Source of the DNA: Aureobasidium sp. EXF-3400
Taxonomy: Eukaryota > Ascomycota > Dothideomycetes > Dothideales > Saccotheciaceae
DNA length: 64,000 nucleotides
Direction of reading: 5' to 3'
Assembly (NCBI GenBank): GCA_024195585.1
Contig: SWBL01000155.1
Span: 48,339 to 112,338, forward strand
The translations under genes and the position numbers were made by a program. Below, piece by piece: positions 22,925 to 33,807 of this stretch; within the stretch, counting starts at the first letter, position 1, and the number at the start of each line of letters is the position of its first letter. The notes beneath the pieces are model-generated. The model was not told the DNA's origin. It was given only the letters and a program-made list of their open reading frames with translations, and did no database searches.

Positions 22925-23173
22925 ATGAAACCTCTCTGGAGAAGCGCACTACAGGTTACTGCTAAGCCGTTCTTGAGCCTGCTGGAGTCACTCGACTGGC
23001 CTGAGTACCTGCGTATCGATCTGCTATGCGATCCGATCTTGACCAGCTATGATGATGCAGTATTCATCGATCATCTCATGTCCAGACTTCGCCACAGTCA
23101 TGTGGGCGATCTTACGCTGATCAGCGAAGACGCCGATGCTAGTAGTTGCACAAGTCCTTTCAGCCTCCATTAA
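22925..23173 (+). pseudogene. Family A C-terminal fragment
   Basis: The frame PLWRSALQVTAKPFLSLLES, then YLRIDLLCDPILTSYDDAVF, IDHLMSRLRHSHVGDL and ISEDADA matches the C-terminal part of the dead gene at 20648 (PLWRSALQATEAPFLS, LDIRLVCDPIVVSCNNAIL, HHLLPSLRYCHISDF, GEEADA). It stops at 23173 before the shared signature. Here the junction that is frameshifted in the 20648 copy is still in frame, which supports reading that lesion as an indel. Confidence 0.75.
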
Positions 23174-23314
23174 CGCGCATCATGGCATCGACGCCAGAGT
23201 ACCGGGTTAGGGTACTTGCATGAGGTCAGTCGTTGTCCTTGGATATGCGTTTATCGATTCGAGTCTATACGTTCGCCGACGTCCCAGTCAACTTCTTAGG
23301 CTGCGTCTAACGAG

Positions 23315-23676
23315 ATGAATGTTGAATCTGAACTCTCGCCCACGGTTTACCATCGTTCACGTCCTGTCAGAACCACCAGGGACCAACGCCCAATCTACGC
23401 TCCACAGCCTGGAAGGGGTGGTGACCCTGAGGACTCTAGCTCAAGTGACTCATATGAAGACTCAGGCGAATCCGAGCACGTTTATGAGCCCGAGAAAGAG
23501 GGCTCTGACGAACCTGGGCAAGGTGACGAGTCAGAAGACGATGCTTTAGGTGTCCCGGCCGATCCTGATTGTCTGGTCGCGGCTTCACGCACCAACAGAG
23601 GTAAAGGCAAGGAGCGAGCATCGACCGCCACTCCCCAGCGAGCATCGACCACCACGGTCTCCGAGGGCTCCAGCAT
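23315..23676 (+). other. Acidic Ser-rich open frame
   Basis: An ATG frame (23315-23725) encodes a disordered acidic stretch (DPEDSSSSDSYEDSGESEHV) and a basic GKGKERAS segment. No domain is visible. Its 3' end overlaps family A relic sequence in another frame. It could be a spliced exon or a captured disordered tail; I cannot decide. Confidence 0.25.
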
Positions 23677-24540
23677 GCTAAAATCAACCTTGATAACAGC
23701 ACGAGCGATTGGCTCTCCGACATGAAAACGACTGTATATAGAGCACTTGGACGACCGGAGACCCTGGAAAGTCGGTCTTGTGGGCAAAGAGCATGTTCTT
23801 TTTTGAACGCACCGTCGACCTTAGGAACTTTCTGGAGCAACGCACCATCTTTCCTGGCCCTCGTCTTCTTACCAACTTCGCCAATGTGCAGCACGTTCCT
23901 CTGGCCAGCGAGGATACCAACAAGGGACGCAACTAGTGAGGCTCCATCCCAGCCTTCATCATCAAGGCCGGCATGACTTTGACATGCTCATCTTCGCGTT
24001 ATTCTTCTTTTCCTATCAAAGCATCAAGTGCAGGCCCCCTTTTCACAATACCATTCCTTCCATCAACGGAACTTCCAGCGAGAGCACTCTCAGCAACAGT
24101 ACATTTAGCAAAGTCTGCAAACAGAGGCGCAAAAGATACCCATGGAGGGGTTTTTGGGTTTTGGTCTTGGGTCTTTGGTTCTTGGTCTTTCTTCATCATA
24201 GAGGATGAAATGATTACTGATGCCGAGGTCGTAGCCTTGACAAGCGCGATGGACATACGGCGTCTTGAGATCACTCTCGGGTGCCTAATGTCCTGCGCCT
24301 GCATCTCTGGATCGCAGGTGCAAAACATCCAGCCCGAGGACGTTCGCAAGATGCTTATGGCCAAGGAGGCCACTGACCGCTACTCTGCTATTCGTAACGT
24401 GCTTATATATGTCAGGGGCTCAAAGAAGCTCTTGCAGGACGTTAAGGAGTCGATCGAGGCTCAGGAAGACCCAGTGTGCGATATCGGTCAATTACAACAC
24501 CGCAATTCTGAAATAGCAGCTCCAATCCAGTCTTCGCTGT
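23677..24540 (+). pseudogene. Family A mid-region fragments
   Basis: Bases 23677-23775 read KINLDNSTSDWLSDMKTTVY then RALGRPETLES. They match the dead gene (LDISLGNSTDNWFHDISTSV then FRALGQLKTLET). Bases 24205-24275 read EMITDAEVVALTSAMDIRRL then EIT, matching LHITDAEIAALAGAKESRRL then EI. About 430 unrelated bases lie between them, where the intact gene has only a few codons. The downstream sequence to the stop at 24542 has no clear match (contains VRKMLMAKEATDRYS-like sequence). These middle parts lie after a C-terminal fragment (22925-23173), so at least two copies have been broken here. Confidence 0.65.
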
Positions 24541-24542
24541 GA

Positions 24543-25300
24543 GGCCACCTTTGGCGCTCCTGGAGAACTTTTGGGATGATTGGCCGAAATAAGTCATACA
24601 AGAGTGGTATAGTAGGTGTCACCCTCCGTACTGTGACGATGAAGACTAGCAATCACAAGCACAGAGTCGTTGTCCACCGTGGCGAGGGTGTTACGTACGT
24701 GTAGGACTCCTTCGAGTTGGACATTGGCACTGAGCACGAGACCATACGCCTCATGGGAGAGCGCACGACAGGAGAGGCGCAGGAAAAGGTATTCTTCGTG
24801 GAAGATGAACAGTAGACGAGAAGTGTTTCCCCAGCAGACGGATGCTACTATACTATTGGTGCCGGTGCGACTTCCCCCACTACAACCATCCCTCAAGGGG
24901 CTCACAATATCCCATTTTGACAAGATCTCCATGCTCGCTGTCGGTAGCTTACAGGGCATGGAGTACGATGTCGACCTCAATCACGAAGCCATCGAAACTG
25001 ACGTACTTGCTCACTCGCATCGAGCTTAAACGTTAACCGCCAATGGGAGAACATCACGCCTCAACCACGACAACGACAGAAATCAGATACTCACAACCCG
25101 ATATTTTTGACATCAACCGGGCGACCTGACTTTCACCGATTCAATTCATGGCATACTCAAGAGGTCGAAATATCTTGATATTGGAGAAAATGTGCTTTTG
25201 ATCAAGTGTACCACTTTTTGTTCAATTTGCTTTGTGTGAGAATCTGTACTATTGAAAAGCCGACAATGATTGAGCCCTTGAAGCTAAAGTTGGTGATTCA
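24543..25300. other. No recognisable gene
   Basis: A 119-codon + strand frame (24670-25029) resembles nothing known. The stretch contains the 3' flank of the - strand dehydrogenase. Confidence 0.4.
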
Positions 25301-26128
25301 CTACTCGTTCCCGGGTGGCCCACGCGACATGGCAACAACCTTGGCATTGACCGAGTCGGGAAGCAGACCCAAAGCGGTGTGGAAAGCATAATTGTTCCAT
25401 CCGACCACACGCTCCGCAGCGTTGTCTCGCAAAGTATCGACTGCAACCTTGGCTACATCTTCAGGCTGGTCGACTCCAACCATCTCGATAGGTCCTCGTT
25501 TCTCGCCATGTCCCTGACCATCAAGATTGGTATTAGTGACACCAGGCACCACACAAGCGATCCGAACTCCAGTATCGCCCTGGATGTTCTCCTCTCGGAT
25601 TGCCTGAGAGAAAGAAAGGACAAAAGCCTTGCTTGCCGCGTAGATGGCCGTGTATGGGACGGGCTGGTAGCAAGCAGTAGAGCCGATGTTCAGGATACCG
25701 CCCTTACGTCTCTCCTTCATTCCAGGCAAGAAAAGAAGACTCATCTCCACCACTGCACGAACCATGAGGTCAACGCAGGCGAGAGAAGTGTCATTGTCGG
25801 GATCCTCGGCAAAGTTGTACTTCCTGCCAAAGCCGGCGTTGTTCACCAGAATGTCCACGGTCCAGCCAAATTCTTGAATTTCCTTCTGGATGTTCTTGGG
25901 CCCATCGTGAGTTGTCAGGTCTGCTTTGATTGTGCGGACCTCTACGCCAGTTTTGGATGATTGGATCTCCTTGGCTGCTTGAGAGAGTTTGGCTTCGTCT
26001 TTTGCGACGATGATCAACTGGCGGACGCCGCGTGCAACAAGCTCTTCTGCGATTGCACGACCGATGCCAGATGAGCCGCCAGTGACAAGAGCAGTCGATG
26101 CAGAAAAGTCGAGATCTTCCAAAGCCAT
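25301..26128 (-). CDS. Short-chain dehydrogenase/reductase (classical SDR)
   Basis: An intronless 275-residue protein with all the hallmarks of a classical NAD(P)-dependent SDR. It has the Rossmann glycine motif TGGSSGIG (16-23), NNAG (96-99), the catalytic Ser150 (NIGS) and the Y-x-x-x-K pair Tyr163/Lys167 (YAASK), followed by a VVPG segment. The R-x-L-I-I-V-A-K-D-x-x-K-L stretch after the cofactor motif resembles the DltE/YqjQ-like branch of cytosolic oxidoreductases of unknown substrate. There is no targeting signal. The start at 26128 is the only ATG that leaves the usual short lead before the first strand. It stands alone between family A remnants and family B, on the opposite strand from both, so the neighbourhood gives no hint of its pathway. 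Confidence 0.9.
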   Translation of the reverse strand: MALEDLDFSASTALVTGGSSGIGRAIAEELVARGVRQLIIVAKDEAKLSQAAKEIQSSKTGVEVRTIKADLTTHDGPKNIQKEIQEFGWTVDILVNNAGFGRKYNFAEDPDNDTSLACVDLMVRAVVEMSLLFLPGMKERRKGGILNIGSTACYQPVPYTAIYAASKAFVLSFSQAIREENIQGDTGVRIACVVPGVTNTNLDGQGHGEKRGPIEMVGVDQPEDVAKVAVDTLRDNAAERVVGWNNYAFHTALGLLPDSVNAKVVAMSRGPPGNE

Positions 26129-26894
26129 GTTTTTGGTATGTTTAAGGGTTCAAAAAGTGTTCGATGTTCTGGGTGTTGAGAATGGTAAACGAGACGGAAA
26201 CGATGTTGACTGAAGGATGTGTTTGCTCGAATGTAGGTGAGTATAATGCTTTGAACTACCAGGGCACCTAATGTCCTTTCTTATACCCCGCAAACAGACG
26301 TTATGGCAGTGTTTGTCGAGTGGACCACAACGCGTCATAGACGTCTGGAGGTGTTACTCAGGTCTCCCGCATGCCTCTCTTGCCAAGCGTTCTCAACGCC
26401 TGCGCAACGGGCAACCACCTCTGGTGCTGTATACACTAACAACGATGTATAGATGCAAGCGTAGACCGATTGAAAACCAGAGAAATTGCTGGAAAATATG
26501 TAGTCCATGGTTGAGCTGTAGCGGTACCATGGCGATTCACCTCCGGCTCTTCCACAGCTTACATGGCTGACATTCGAGATGCATTATCACCATTGCCATA
26601 AGTTTTGCGACTCACTGGTCTCTGCACCTACCTCGCCTCGGAACATTGTCCAGTTCGGAGGGCTGTATAGGCGTGTCGCTTCTTTGTCTTTGCAACGAGA
26701 AAATATACATCAAAGAATCCTGACGGATAAGGAACCTCTGTCTCCATGAACATAGATCTTCTGTTACGTTGCTCTCAGTTCTAGAGTTCTTCACCGCGGC
26801 GCCCGTCGCTCTTGACTCTGTCATACGCCTTACCTCTGGTGTTGTCGATGATGGTCTAAGCAAGAGTAAAACATGTTTATTCCTCTTGAATAGC
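26129..26894. other. Promoter side of the SDR gene and spacer
   Basis: No gene recognised. Confidence 0.4.
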
Positions 26895-27400
26895 AATTCC
26901 TCCTTTCGCCAGAGCTCCTGACACACATCCTCTCTCATGTAGAAAAGCCATTCCTTACCCGTATGAACACAGTAAGCAAGCTGTGGTACTGGGAGTTGCG
27001 AAACATCTTTGGAACTCCTGCACGCAGCTGCTGTGTCTGCAGTACGGCGTCTGTTTCAAAACACAAGCAAACATTACTGTACAGACATCTGGACATTGGG
27101 AATCAACCAGCTTTGGAAGACTGGCACATATATCAGCATGCCCCGCTTGCCCAATCTATGCTCTGTCTCTATCTCTGCTGAGGTCCTCGCCAACCTCGCG
27201 AACACTATACATCTAGCTTTATTCTGCAAACTCTGGTGCCGAGAGTATGCTAGACACTAATGGGCAACCTTCAACGTACTCACCGCCTCACATCAAGTGT
27301 TGCACTCCCCAGAGCTGTTGGACCATGTTCTCTGTAATCTTGAGAAGAAAACTCTCGCGCAATCGGCTAAAGTCTGCGCGCTCTGGTAACACTGAGAGTT
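26895..27400 (+). pseudogene. Three decayed family B F-box starts in tandem
   Basis: Copy 1 (about 26895-27215) reads ELLTHILSHVEKPFLTRMNT and VSKLWYWELRNI, then after a frame change LGINQLWKTGTYISMPRLPN and LCSVSISAEVL. These follow the intact gene at 27882 (ELMAEILSHLEKDTLARAAT, VCKLWYQECARH, VGQLWDVHSPNSMPRFRN, LRTISIHTEVF). Copy 2 (about 27215-27275) is only the second half of an F-box (ALFCKLWCREYARH, stop, WATFNVL). Copy 3 (about 27295-27395) is an F-box (QVLHSPELLDHVLCNLEKKT, LAQSAKVCALW) ended by stops. They lie head to tail just upstream of the living gene. Confidence 0.75.
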
Positions 27401-27881
27401 GGGCTAGAATAGTGATTGAGTAAGAGCGAGAAGAGAGGCATGACCAAACGCTCATCAATAGATATAACAGACCATTTGTGAAATGGTCTCATCGCCCGGC
27501 CTGATCTGATTCGGAATACGAAGCATGTTGATGCGACGCAGAAATGTTTTGGCTTTGTCGTAGTGCCGAGCTGGATGTGCGGTCGTGTTCGTAGTCTCGG
27601 CGTGACGAGCGCTTTGTTGACGGGATGAATCCGTGATATCAACTTTCACTTTGTCATCAACGCATCAACACAGCACACCCTGTTGCGTGTTGATCCTATC
27701 ATCAACATAGTGTACACGATCATCTCTACTCGTCCCTGTCCGATCGTATCCCTCTCTCATTGCAGCTCGTACTCTCTCACGCGTAGGCTCATACTTGCGC
27801 CATCATCAGGTCTGTCAATCCTCTGTAGGCATTACCTCTCCATCGCCAGCCCTTCCGACATCAAACAACAGGTAGCCCATC
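27401..27881. other. Promoter region of the first intact family B gene
   Basis: No gene seen. A 5' leader rich in CT tracts precedes the ATG. Confidence 0.4.
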
Positions 27882-29384
27882 ATGAAGCTGAAAGAGCATG
27901 ACGTGCGCGCCGGCGGAGCTGTCACACATCAAGTGTTACTCTCGCCAGAGCTCATGGCCGAAATTCTCTCCCATCTTGAGAAAGATACTCTTGCGCGTGC
28001 GGCCACAGTCTGTAAGCTTTGGTACCAGGAATGTGCAAGACATTTGTGGGCGACGTGTTCTGGACTTGAACCCCTACAGCACAATGTCTGCCCCGAACAG
28101 CAGGCAAGAATCGCCTCGCTTGTTCGTCATTTTGACCGCTCGAACGTCGGCCAACTTTGGGACGTCCACTCACCCAACAGCATGCCTCGTTTTCGTAATT
28201 TACGCACAATCTCCATCCATACCGAGGTCTTCTCCACGCTTTGGAGTGAAAAACACATCTCGCAACTGTTTTCCCCGACTCTCCAGTCCCTATCACTCAG
28301 TAGCGACTATTTCATCGACGGAGCCACTGGCCTAAATGCCCGAGTAACTCCTGTCGTGGACGATCAATGGGTGCACGAGCTGTGTCAACAGTGCCGTCAC
28401 CTGCAGTCGCTATTCCTGAACGTTGATTTGGCATCTGCCGCCAGTGTCGATGTCCAGCTTCTTCTATCGAGTGCTCCTCTGGAAGAAGTGTTCCTCGGTC
28501 CACTGCTAGATTCAGTCATCGGAGACTATGCAATCGCCACTATTCTTTCGCAACAGGGTCTACGTACCCTCGAGCTCCATACACCTATCACCTTGGACTC
28601 CATCAACATCCTTCGTCACCAGTATGACAGATCAACAAGACTCCAAAACTTGAGGCAGCTCACTGCGAGCTTCAAGGTCCGCGCCGAGGAGTCAATGGCA
28701 CAGCTGTTCCCTTACATCTCAAATCTTACTATCCTTGACCTTACACTGGACCACGACATTCATGGTGGTCCCTGGTCCCCCGCCGATACAGCATTCCCGA
28801 CTATCAGCTTGTTGAAGAGCCTTCGCACTCTGACTGTGCGCAATAGGACCGTTACCATTATAAACGTCAATGGCGAACGCAGTCACACTGGAATTACTGG
28901 TGCAGACCTGGTGGCGCTCACCAACCTCCCCCTGACCTCGCTCTCCGTCATACCCTACCACATTGGCGTCAAGTGCTTGCTTGAACTCCGAGAAGTCAGA
29001 GGAGCAGACCTTCTTCACGTCCTGCGTTGCTGGGAGCACCTGAAATCCTTGACGCTCAAGATGTACTGCGATGAGGTGGTCTGTAACCTTTTTCAGGCAA
29101 GAAGCATCTTCAAGTTGATGTTCAAGATGCCGATTCACTACTTTTGTATCGGTCATTACATCTCGGATGAGCACGCGGTGGATCCCGAAGTATGGCTGGG
29201 CAGAAACTCGAGCTTCTGTCCCGACCCGATTGCGTGGGAGCCTCGCGAGCTATACCACTCTGAGCAAGCACAGAACATCGAGCAAGAGGAGGAGCACCAA
29301 GAAGAGGGTGAATACCTAGTGTGGGGTGAGGATCCTGAGGGCCAATCCGAGGTGGACCTTCCAGGACACAACATACGCATCTAA
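27882..29384 (+). CDS. F-box/LRR-like protein, family B, copy 1
   Basis: A 500-residue intronless protein. The F-box (residues about 17-56) reads VLLSPELMAEILSHLEKDTL then AATVCKLWYQECARHLW. Degenerate LRRs follow, for example FRNLRTISIHTEVF, LQSLSLSSDYF, LQSLFLNVDLA, LRTLELHTPITLD, LTILDLTLDHD and LKSLTLKMYC. Near the C-terminus is the signature EVWLGRNSSFCPDPIAWEPR then EL, and then an acidic tail (EQEEEHQEEGEYLVWGEDPE). The tail's VWG is also found in the copy at 34907. Likely a substrate-recognition subunit of an SCF ligase; the target is unknown. It is flanked upstream by three broken F-box starts and downstream by fragments of the same family. The ATG at 27882 gives the shortest N-terminus that keeps the whole F-box. 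Confidence 0.85.
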   Translation: MKLKEHDVRAGGAVTHQVLLSPELMAEILSHLEKDTLARAATVCKLWYQECARHLWATCSGLEPLQHNVCPEQQARIASLVRHFDRSNVGQLWDVHSPNSMPRFRNLRTISIHTEVFSTLWSEKHISQLFSPTLQSLSLSSDYFIDGATGLNARVTPVVDDQWVHELCQQCRHLQSLFLNVDLASAASVDVQLLLSSAPLEEVFLGPLLDSVIGDYAIATILSQQGLRTLELHTPITLDSINILRHQYDRSTRLQNLRQLTASFKVRAEESMAQLFPYISNLTILDLTLDHDIHGGPWSPADTAFPTISLLKSLRTLTVRNRTVTIINVNGERSHTGITGADLVALTNLPLTSLSVIPYHIGVKCLLELREVRGADLLHVLRCWEHLKSLTLKMYCDEVVCNLFQARSIFKLMFKMPIHYFCIGHYISDEHAVDPEVWLGRNSSFCPDPIAWEPRELYHSEQAQNIEQEEEHQEEGEYLVWGEDPEGQSEVDLPGHNIRI

Positions 29385-30366
29385 CTGGCTGGCCGGCTTG
29401 AACTATCGCGGCACTCTTCGCCCTATCATGCCGCCTTTCGCCTAGACCTTTGGAGCAAAAAGCTCTTTGATTCTATGCGAGCGACTTTCAGCGAGATCTT
29501 CCATCTTTGTCTGAAGGAACGAAAGTGTCTCTGAACTTACTTGTTCTTTTTGTCTACTATCATCGTCAGCGTAAAGGAGGCTTCTACAGCAAAGTGATTT
29601 CAACCTTGGGAAGCAGAGTTCTTGGCCGCTTCGAGAACAACAACCCTCAGCAGTATCATCAGGAGCAGCTGACGTTACTCTAACTCTTCATCAAACAGTA
29701 TTTCTTCTTTCATTCAGATTTTGGGAAGCATGAGGACCGCTTGAAATCTTCGAGGGAGATTGGTAGAATGATTCTCCAGGGTGACACGGAGAATGATGAC
29801 AACTTGTTTCCAAGAACACAATGTGAACAATCATCAAACTATCAAGTCCCTCATCAGCTTTCAATAGCTTTCCGTTCTTCTGCTTTGTGAGACATCGATC
29901 AATGATACACTCTTAAACTTCGTATCACGTTGATTTATCCGGTTCTACCAATTCCGACTGATTTTCTTTCTCTTTGGCTATGACCATAAGTCCACAAAGA
30001 AGGGCTTCTTTCGGGAATCCTAAAACATCTTTGAGCTCATACACAGACTGTAAGTCATCAAGCTTTTGTCAGGTTCCAAAGGTTTCCTGAGTCTCATGAT
30101 CAGTGCTGCTTTCGATTCCCCTTGGATGTGCTTTATGCTATAGCAATCATGATTGTCACGTCAGACTTTGTTCTGTGATTGCTTGGAAGAACACCAATCT
30201 TTCCATCTTGGTGTTGCTGTTTGTCAGTAATCCGGCTACTTTTATGGATCTAGAGTATATAGTCCGTCGACTCCCCCGCTCATGAGAGTCACTCTAGCAT
30301 CTTTGGCGACTTTTTGAAACCCTCAGTTTTTATTGCCGTCTCTACTCTTTTGTCAACCGAAGCTTT
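29385..30366. other. Spacer, about 1 kb
   Basis: T-rich, no open frame of note. It probably includes the 3' flank of the F-box gene. Confidence 0.45.
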
Positions 30367-30738
30367 ATGATCCTTAGCGTTATATCAGATCATAACCCTG
30401 GTGACACGCTCTGGTTTCCTGCAGGTACAGCATTCTCCGCGATCGGTCAACTCAAACTCCTTCGTACTTTGAACATCCGCATCCATCACCCAACATGCAC
30501 CATTCACACATGCCCCGGGATTCGATCTGCTCCACCAAAGGTGCCCAAAACTGCGCATTCTCAGCCTTGACTTGCGTCTTGCCGCTGTCGCAGGTTCTCA
30601 GCTTGAGCTGTTGCTTCTTAGCGCGACTCTGGAGGAGCTATAATTCGGACCCCTGCTCAACGAGGCCATCGATGACTGGACCATTGCCATCGCCCTGGCA
30701 CAGCCCGCCTTAAATACACGTCCACTTATGCTGACCGG
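30367..30738 (+). pseudogene. Two family B fragments joined out of order
   Basis: Bases 30367-30500 (SDHNPGDTLWFPAGTAFSAI, GQLKLLRTLNIRI) match a late LRR region of the intact genes (LDHDIHGGPWSPADTAFPTI, LLKSLRTLTVR). Bases 30525-30720, in another frame, match an earlier region: LHQRCPKLRILSLDLRLAAV, QLELLLLSATLEEL, stop, FGPLLNEAIDDWTIAIALAQ. In intact proteins the second block lies about 150 residues before the first. The join therefore marks the end of one dead copy and the start of another. Confidence 0.7.
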
Positions 30739-31617
30739 GTAGCCTTCACGACCTCTCAGTATGCGCATTCGTTGGCCGTTGGGTGTCCAAGAGAGTTGCC
30801 ATGTTTCTAACCGCAAGTCACATCCTTGGTGTACTGCCAGGGCTACCGACAGCTAGTCGAGCTTGATTGATTCACGGATCTGGCTCGGCAGAAGACGAGC
30901 TTCTATCAGATCCACTTCTATAGGAGCTTTGTATAGTTAACACCAGTGAAGCAGCAAACAACAGAGTAACTAGACGTCGCTTCCGTTGCGGGTAGAGTTT
31001 CCAAATCGCCACGGCCAATCTGGAATACAGCTCGTTGAACTACAGAGGCCCGGCTACAGATTGCTTGAGAAATTCCGAGTTGCGGCTCTGGTAACCCTGT
31101 CTCATCCCATCGCGGGCATCAAAGCGTTTTTCACACTCCATATTTCGGTTTCATTGTCAGCATGTGCAAGATTGATTGCTCTGACTGTCCATCGCGCTGA
31201 GAGAATAGAAAGAAATGGCTTGCGGCGGAGAAGTTCTTTGTGTGCTTCCAGTCTTTCATCGAGCCTCCGCATTCCTTGAGAAAATCATTCAACTTCTATA
31301 GTACTATATTGTCCTATGACATCTTCGCACTCGCGATTGTCGTAACATACTCTGTTTCCCGATTGCTCCGACAATCGCCGCTTGTTCCACCTGGCTTTGC
31401 TGTCATCGTTTGACCGGTCCATGCCTTATCGCCACAGTTTGGGGCCTGGCTCATGATTTACAGCCCTCTTTTCACCACTGTAGTATATAGCCGACGGCGC
31501 TCCTCGTTCTACAGTTTCACCATATCGTCCACAGAACTTCTCCTCTACAAGCTTTCGATATATACTGCTGCTAAAGCATTAAAATCAACAACCAAGCCTC
31601 CACGATTGCCATCAGGA
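30739..31617. other. Spacer without a recognisable gene
   Basis: No gene recognised on either strand. Confidence 0.4.
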
Positions 31618-31860
31618 ATGGCACCAAAATCTCATGCTAGAACAACACGAGAGCAGATATCTTCTTGATTTATTCCAGGGCAATCGATTGGTCCTTATAT
31701 ACAGCCCTGCAAGAAAGCCAATTATAAGATCGAGACTCTTGAAGCTCATCAAGAAGTTCTGGAGCAGCGCATACATCTGCTCGAAAAGCTTCTCGCCGAA
31801 TTGCTCAAGACATCTCTATCGATGGACCTGCCGATGATTGGTCTGGTCACATACATTTGA
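31618..31860 (+). other. Open frame encoding a short coiled coil, one internal stop
   Basis: Starting MAPKSHARTTREQISS, the frame meets a TGA at about 31666 and continues in phase as KKANYKIETLEAHQEVLEQR then IHLLEKLLAELLK, ending at 31860. The heptad pattern of Leu/Ile is clear. It does not match the F-box proteins. Whether it is a gene with an unrecognised intron or a remnant is open. Confidence 0.3.
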
Positions 31861-32004
31861 GGCTTCGTATCCTTCAGCATTGCCATTCCTACCAGACATT
31901 ATGCGATTTCAGAGGACCCACACTGAATTCACGATACACAGGTTGATTTGAACTACGAGCTCGTATGGAAGCTAAGGGGGCACGGTGACACCGCATAAAT
32001 CACC

Positions 32005-32355
32005 ATGCCCGCTTTGTTCAAGCTTCGTCTGGTCTCAGTTCCTGCAGAGCTCCTCGCCGACACCGGGAACGAAGGATGCGCCTCTCAACTGCTTCCATCA
32101 GGCCTCAAATCGCTCAAGCTTGATATGCTCTCCCCCACATCCGGCTCCTTTCATACTGAATCGAGTGGTACCTGGTTGCGCAACTTGCATCAGAGATGCT
32201 ATCATCTGCGCGCACTGGCACTAAACCTCCATCTTGCCCCTGCCGCCGGCATAGATTTTCAGCTCCTGCTGCTAAGATGCTTTCACCTGCAAACGGTATC
32301 CCTGAGACTCAGCCCTGTTGCTACGACCGGCTTTGATCTCGAGCTTCTCCACTGA
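32005..32355 (+). pseudogene. Family B fragment (early LRR region)
   Basis: This 116-codon frame contains MPALFKLRLVSVPAELLADT, LKSLKLDML, LRNLHQRCYHLRALALNLHL and LLLLRCFHLQTVSLRL. It follows the intact proteins from the MPRFRNL motif to the LLLSSAPLEEV region, with no F-box and no later LRRs. It ends in a short internal repeat (FQLLL, then FDLELLH). A neighbouring 120-codon frame (32374-32736) is not recognisable. Confidence 0.65.
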
Positions 32356-32773
32356 GATTTTCTTTGAGAGGAGTTGTATACTATGAACCATTACCCTTTC
32401 GTTTTGGCCAACTTACGGCAAACGGTCATCGGTCTGGCATATACACAAAGCAAGGGAGAGGCGACCAAGAGACTGACAATCAATCTATATAGCAGATGTT
32501 CCTATTTCAAGGAGGCTCTTCTCGACGCTAATACGATCACCATGGTCATATATACGGCCAGCATTGCGCTGCTCAAAGCGGAAAGATTCATGCTTGTGTA
32601 TGACTACACAGACAGCCAGGCCGCAAACACTGTCGCGATACCTGAGCATCGTCCCGACCCCCGAGTCAGTGAGCCAAAGAAATCAGTCAAGAGATCGCAA
32701 CGCAAAGCCGTGGCTCCCAAAGCTCACATGGCTTAAGATCTCTTCGACGAATTCGCACTATTTCTAGTTCCCA

Positions 32774-33226
32774 GTGGCTGGAGTCGGGCGTCATCGGCGA
32801 AGAATCTGGCTGGGTAACAACTCAAGCTTTAACCCGGACCCTTTCGCGTGGAAGCCTCGGCAGCTATACCACACTGACCAGAATGGTCCCGTGCCAGGAA
32901 TCGCTGGTCGCTCTTGGGACTGCATCACGCCATCACTGGAGATGCCATGTATGAACTGCATCGTCAGTGCGAGCGCTTTGGCGCACTTGAAAGACTTCAG
33001 GCGTTGGGAGACACGATCGACTGGTGTCAGCGGGAAGTTGTGGTTTTTCGACGTCATATTCGACTCTCAGCTCCCCAACGGCAGCCAGACTCATGCAGTT
33101 GTGACGATTGGACATCTCCTTTCTCTAGCCAAAATGCCCTTGAAATCATTGGGCACCACCTCCTATAGCAAGCATTTAAAACAGATCCTTGGACTGCAGC
33201 CTGTCATCGGTGACGAGCTCCTGTAG
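32774..33226 (+). pseudogene. Family B C-terminal signature fused to a mid-region fragment
   Basis: It begins with the C-terminal signature (RIWLGNNSSFNPDPFAWKPR then QLYH). After about 32895 it runs into mid-protein sequence: QESLVALG, a one-base shift, LHHAITGDAMYELHRQCERF, GALERLQALGDTIDWCQREV. This is followed by FDSQLPNGSQTHAVVTIGHL, MPLKSLGTTSYSKH and GLQPVIGDELL. Compared with the gene at 34907, about 45 codons (VSLLRMTPSL to LFHLNI) are missing between the CQREV and FDSQL segments. Two dead copies thus meet here, and the second has an internal deletion. Confidence 0.7.
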
Positions 33227-33539
33227 CCTGCCGCAGATGACGAGATCGAAGTCAAGGCATCTGATGAGAAGCCCAAGACGAGTATAGGCAGGACGATGTC
33301 TCCAGAGATGATACGCCTACGAGAACAATAATACAAAGAGAGATGCAATCATTCATCTTCAAAACTTCTGATGTGTCCTCTTTTCGCCTTTCGTGAGTCG
33401 GAGCGTTTGCTGGCATCGACTTGTTCACGGTGAGTATGCCACCAACTCGGCAATCTCCTGGGTTGTGCTTCGCGGTACCTAAGCAGCAGTAAGTGAATAT
33501 GGGTCTCGACCACGCCCATATCCATCAAAGCAGAAGCGC
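33227..33539. other. Spacer between family B relics
   Basis: No gene recognised. Confidence 0.4.
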
Positions 33540-33680
33540 AGGGCCAGTCGCGACGCTCTCATCGCTAGAATCGCTCCATTCGATCTTTGGACAAGTCCGA
33601 GACTGCACAGCACTTGCACGCGGACCTCTGGTGTGCAGGTCTTGGTACTTCGATGTATCACGTCGAGGCAACTGCTGAAG
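33540..33680 (+). pseudogene. Family B F-box fragment
   Basis: SLHSIFGQVRDCTALARGPL then VCRSWYFDVSRRG follows LIDMIFSHLRESSDLAHAAL then VCRRWNNEAPRHLW of the gene at 34907 with the same spacing. It may be the 5' end of the relic at 33808-34212, with the region between lost. Confidence 0.5.
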
Positions 33681-33807
33681 CAGATTTCAATGTTGTCGAG
33701 GCAAGCACTTGTACAGTCTGGTTCCTCCCTTCCATTAAGTTTGTGGTCATCTTACTGTGCTCTCGCTGGGAACCCGCCTTCCCAAGTCAGCATCTCATAA
33801 GCTAGAG

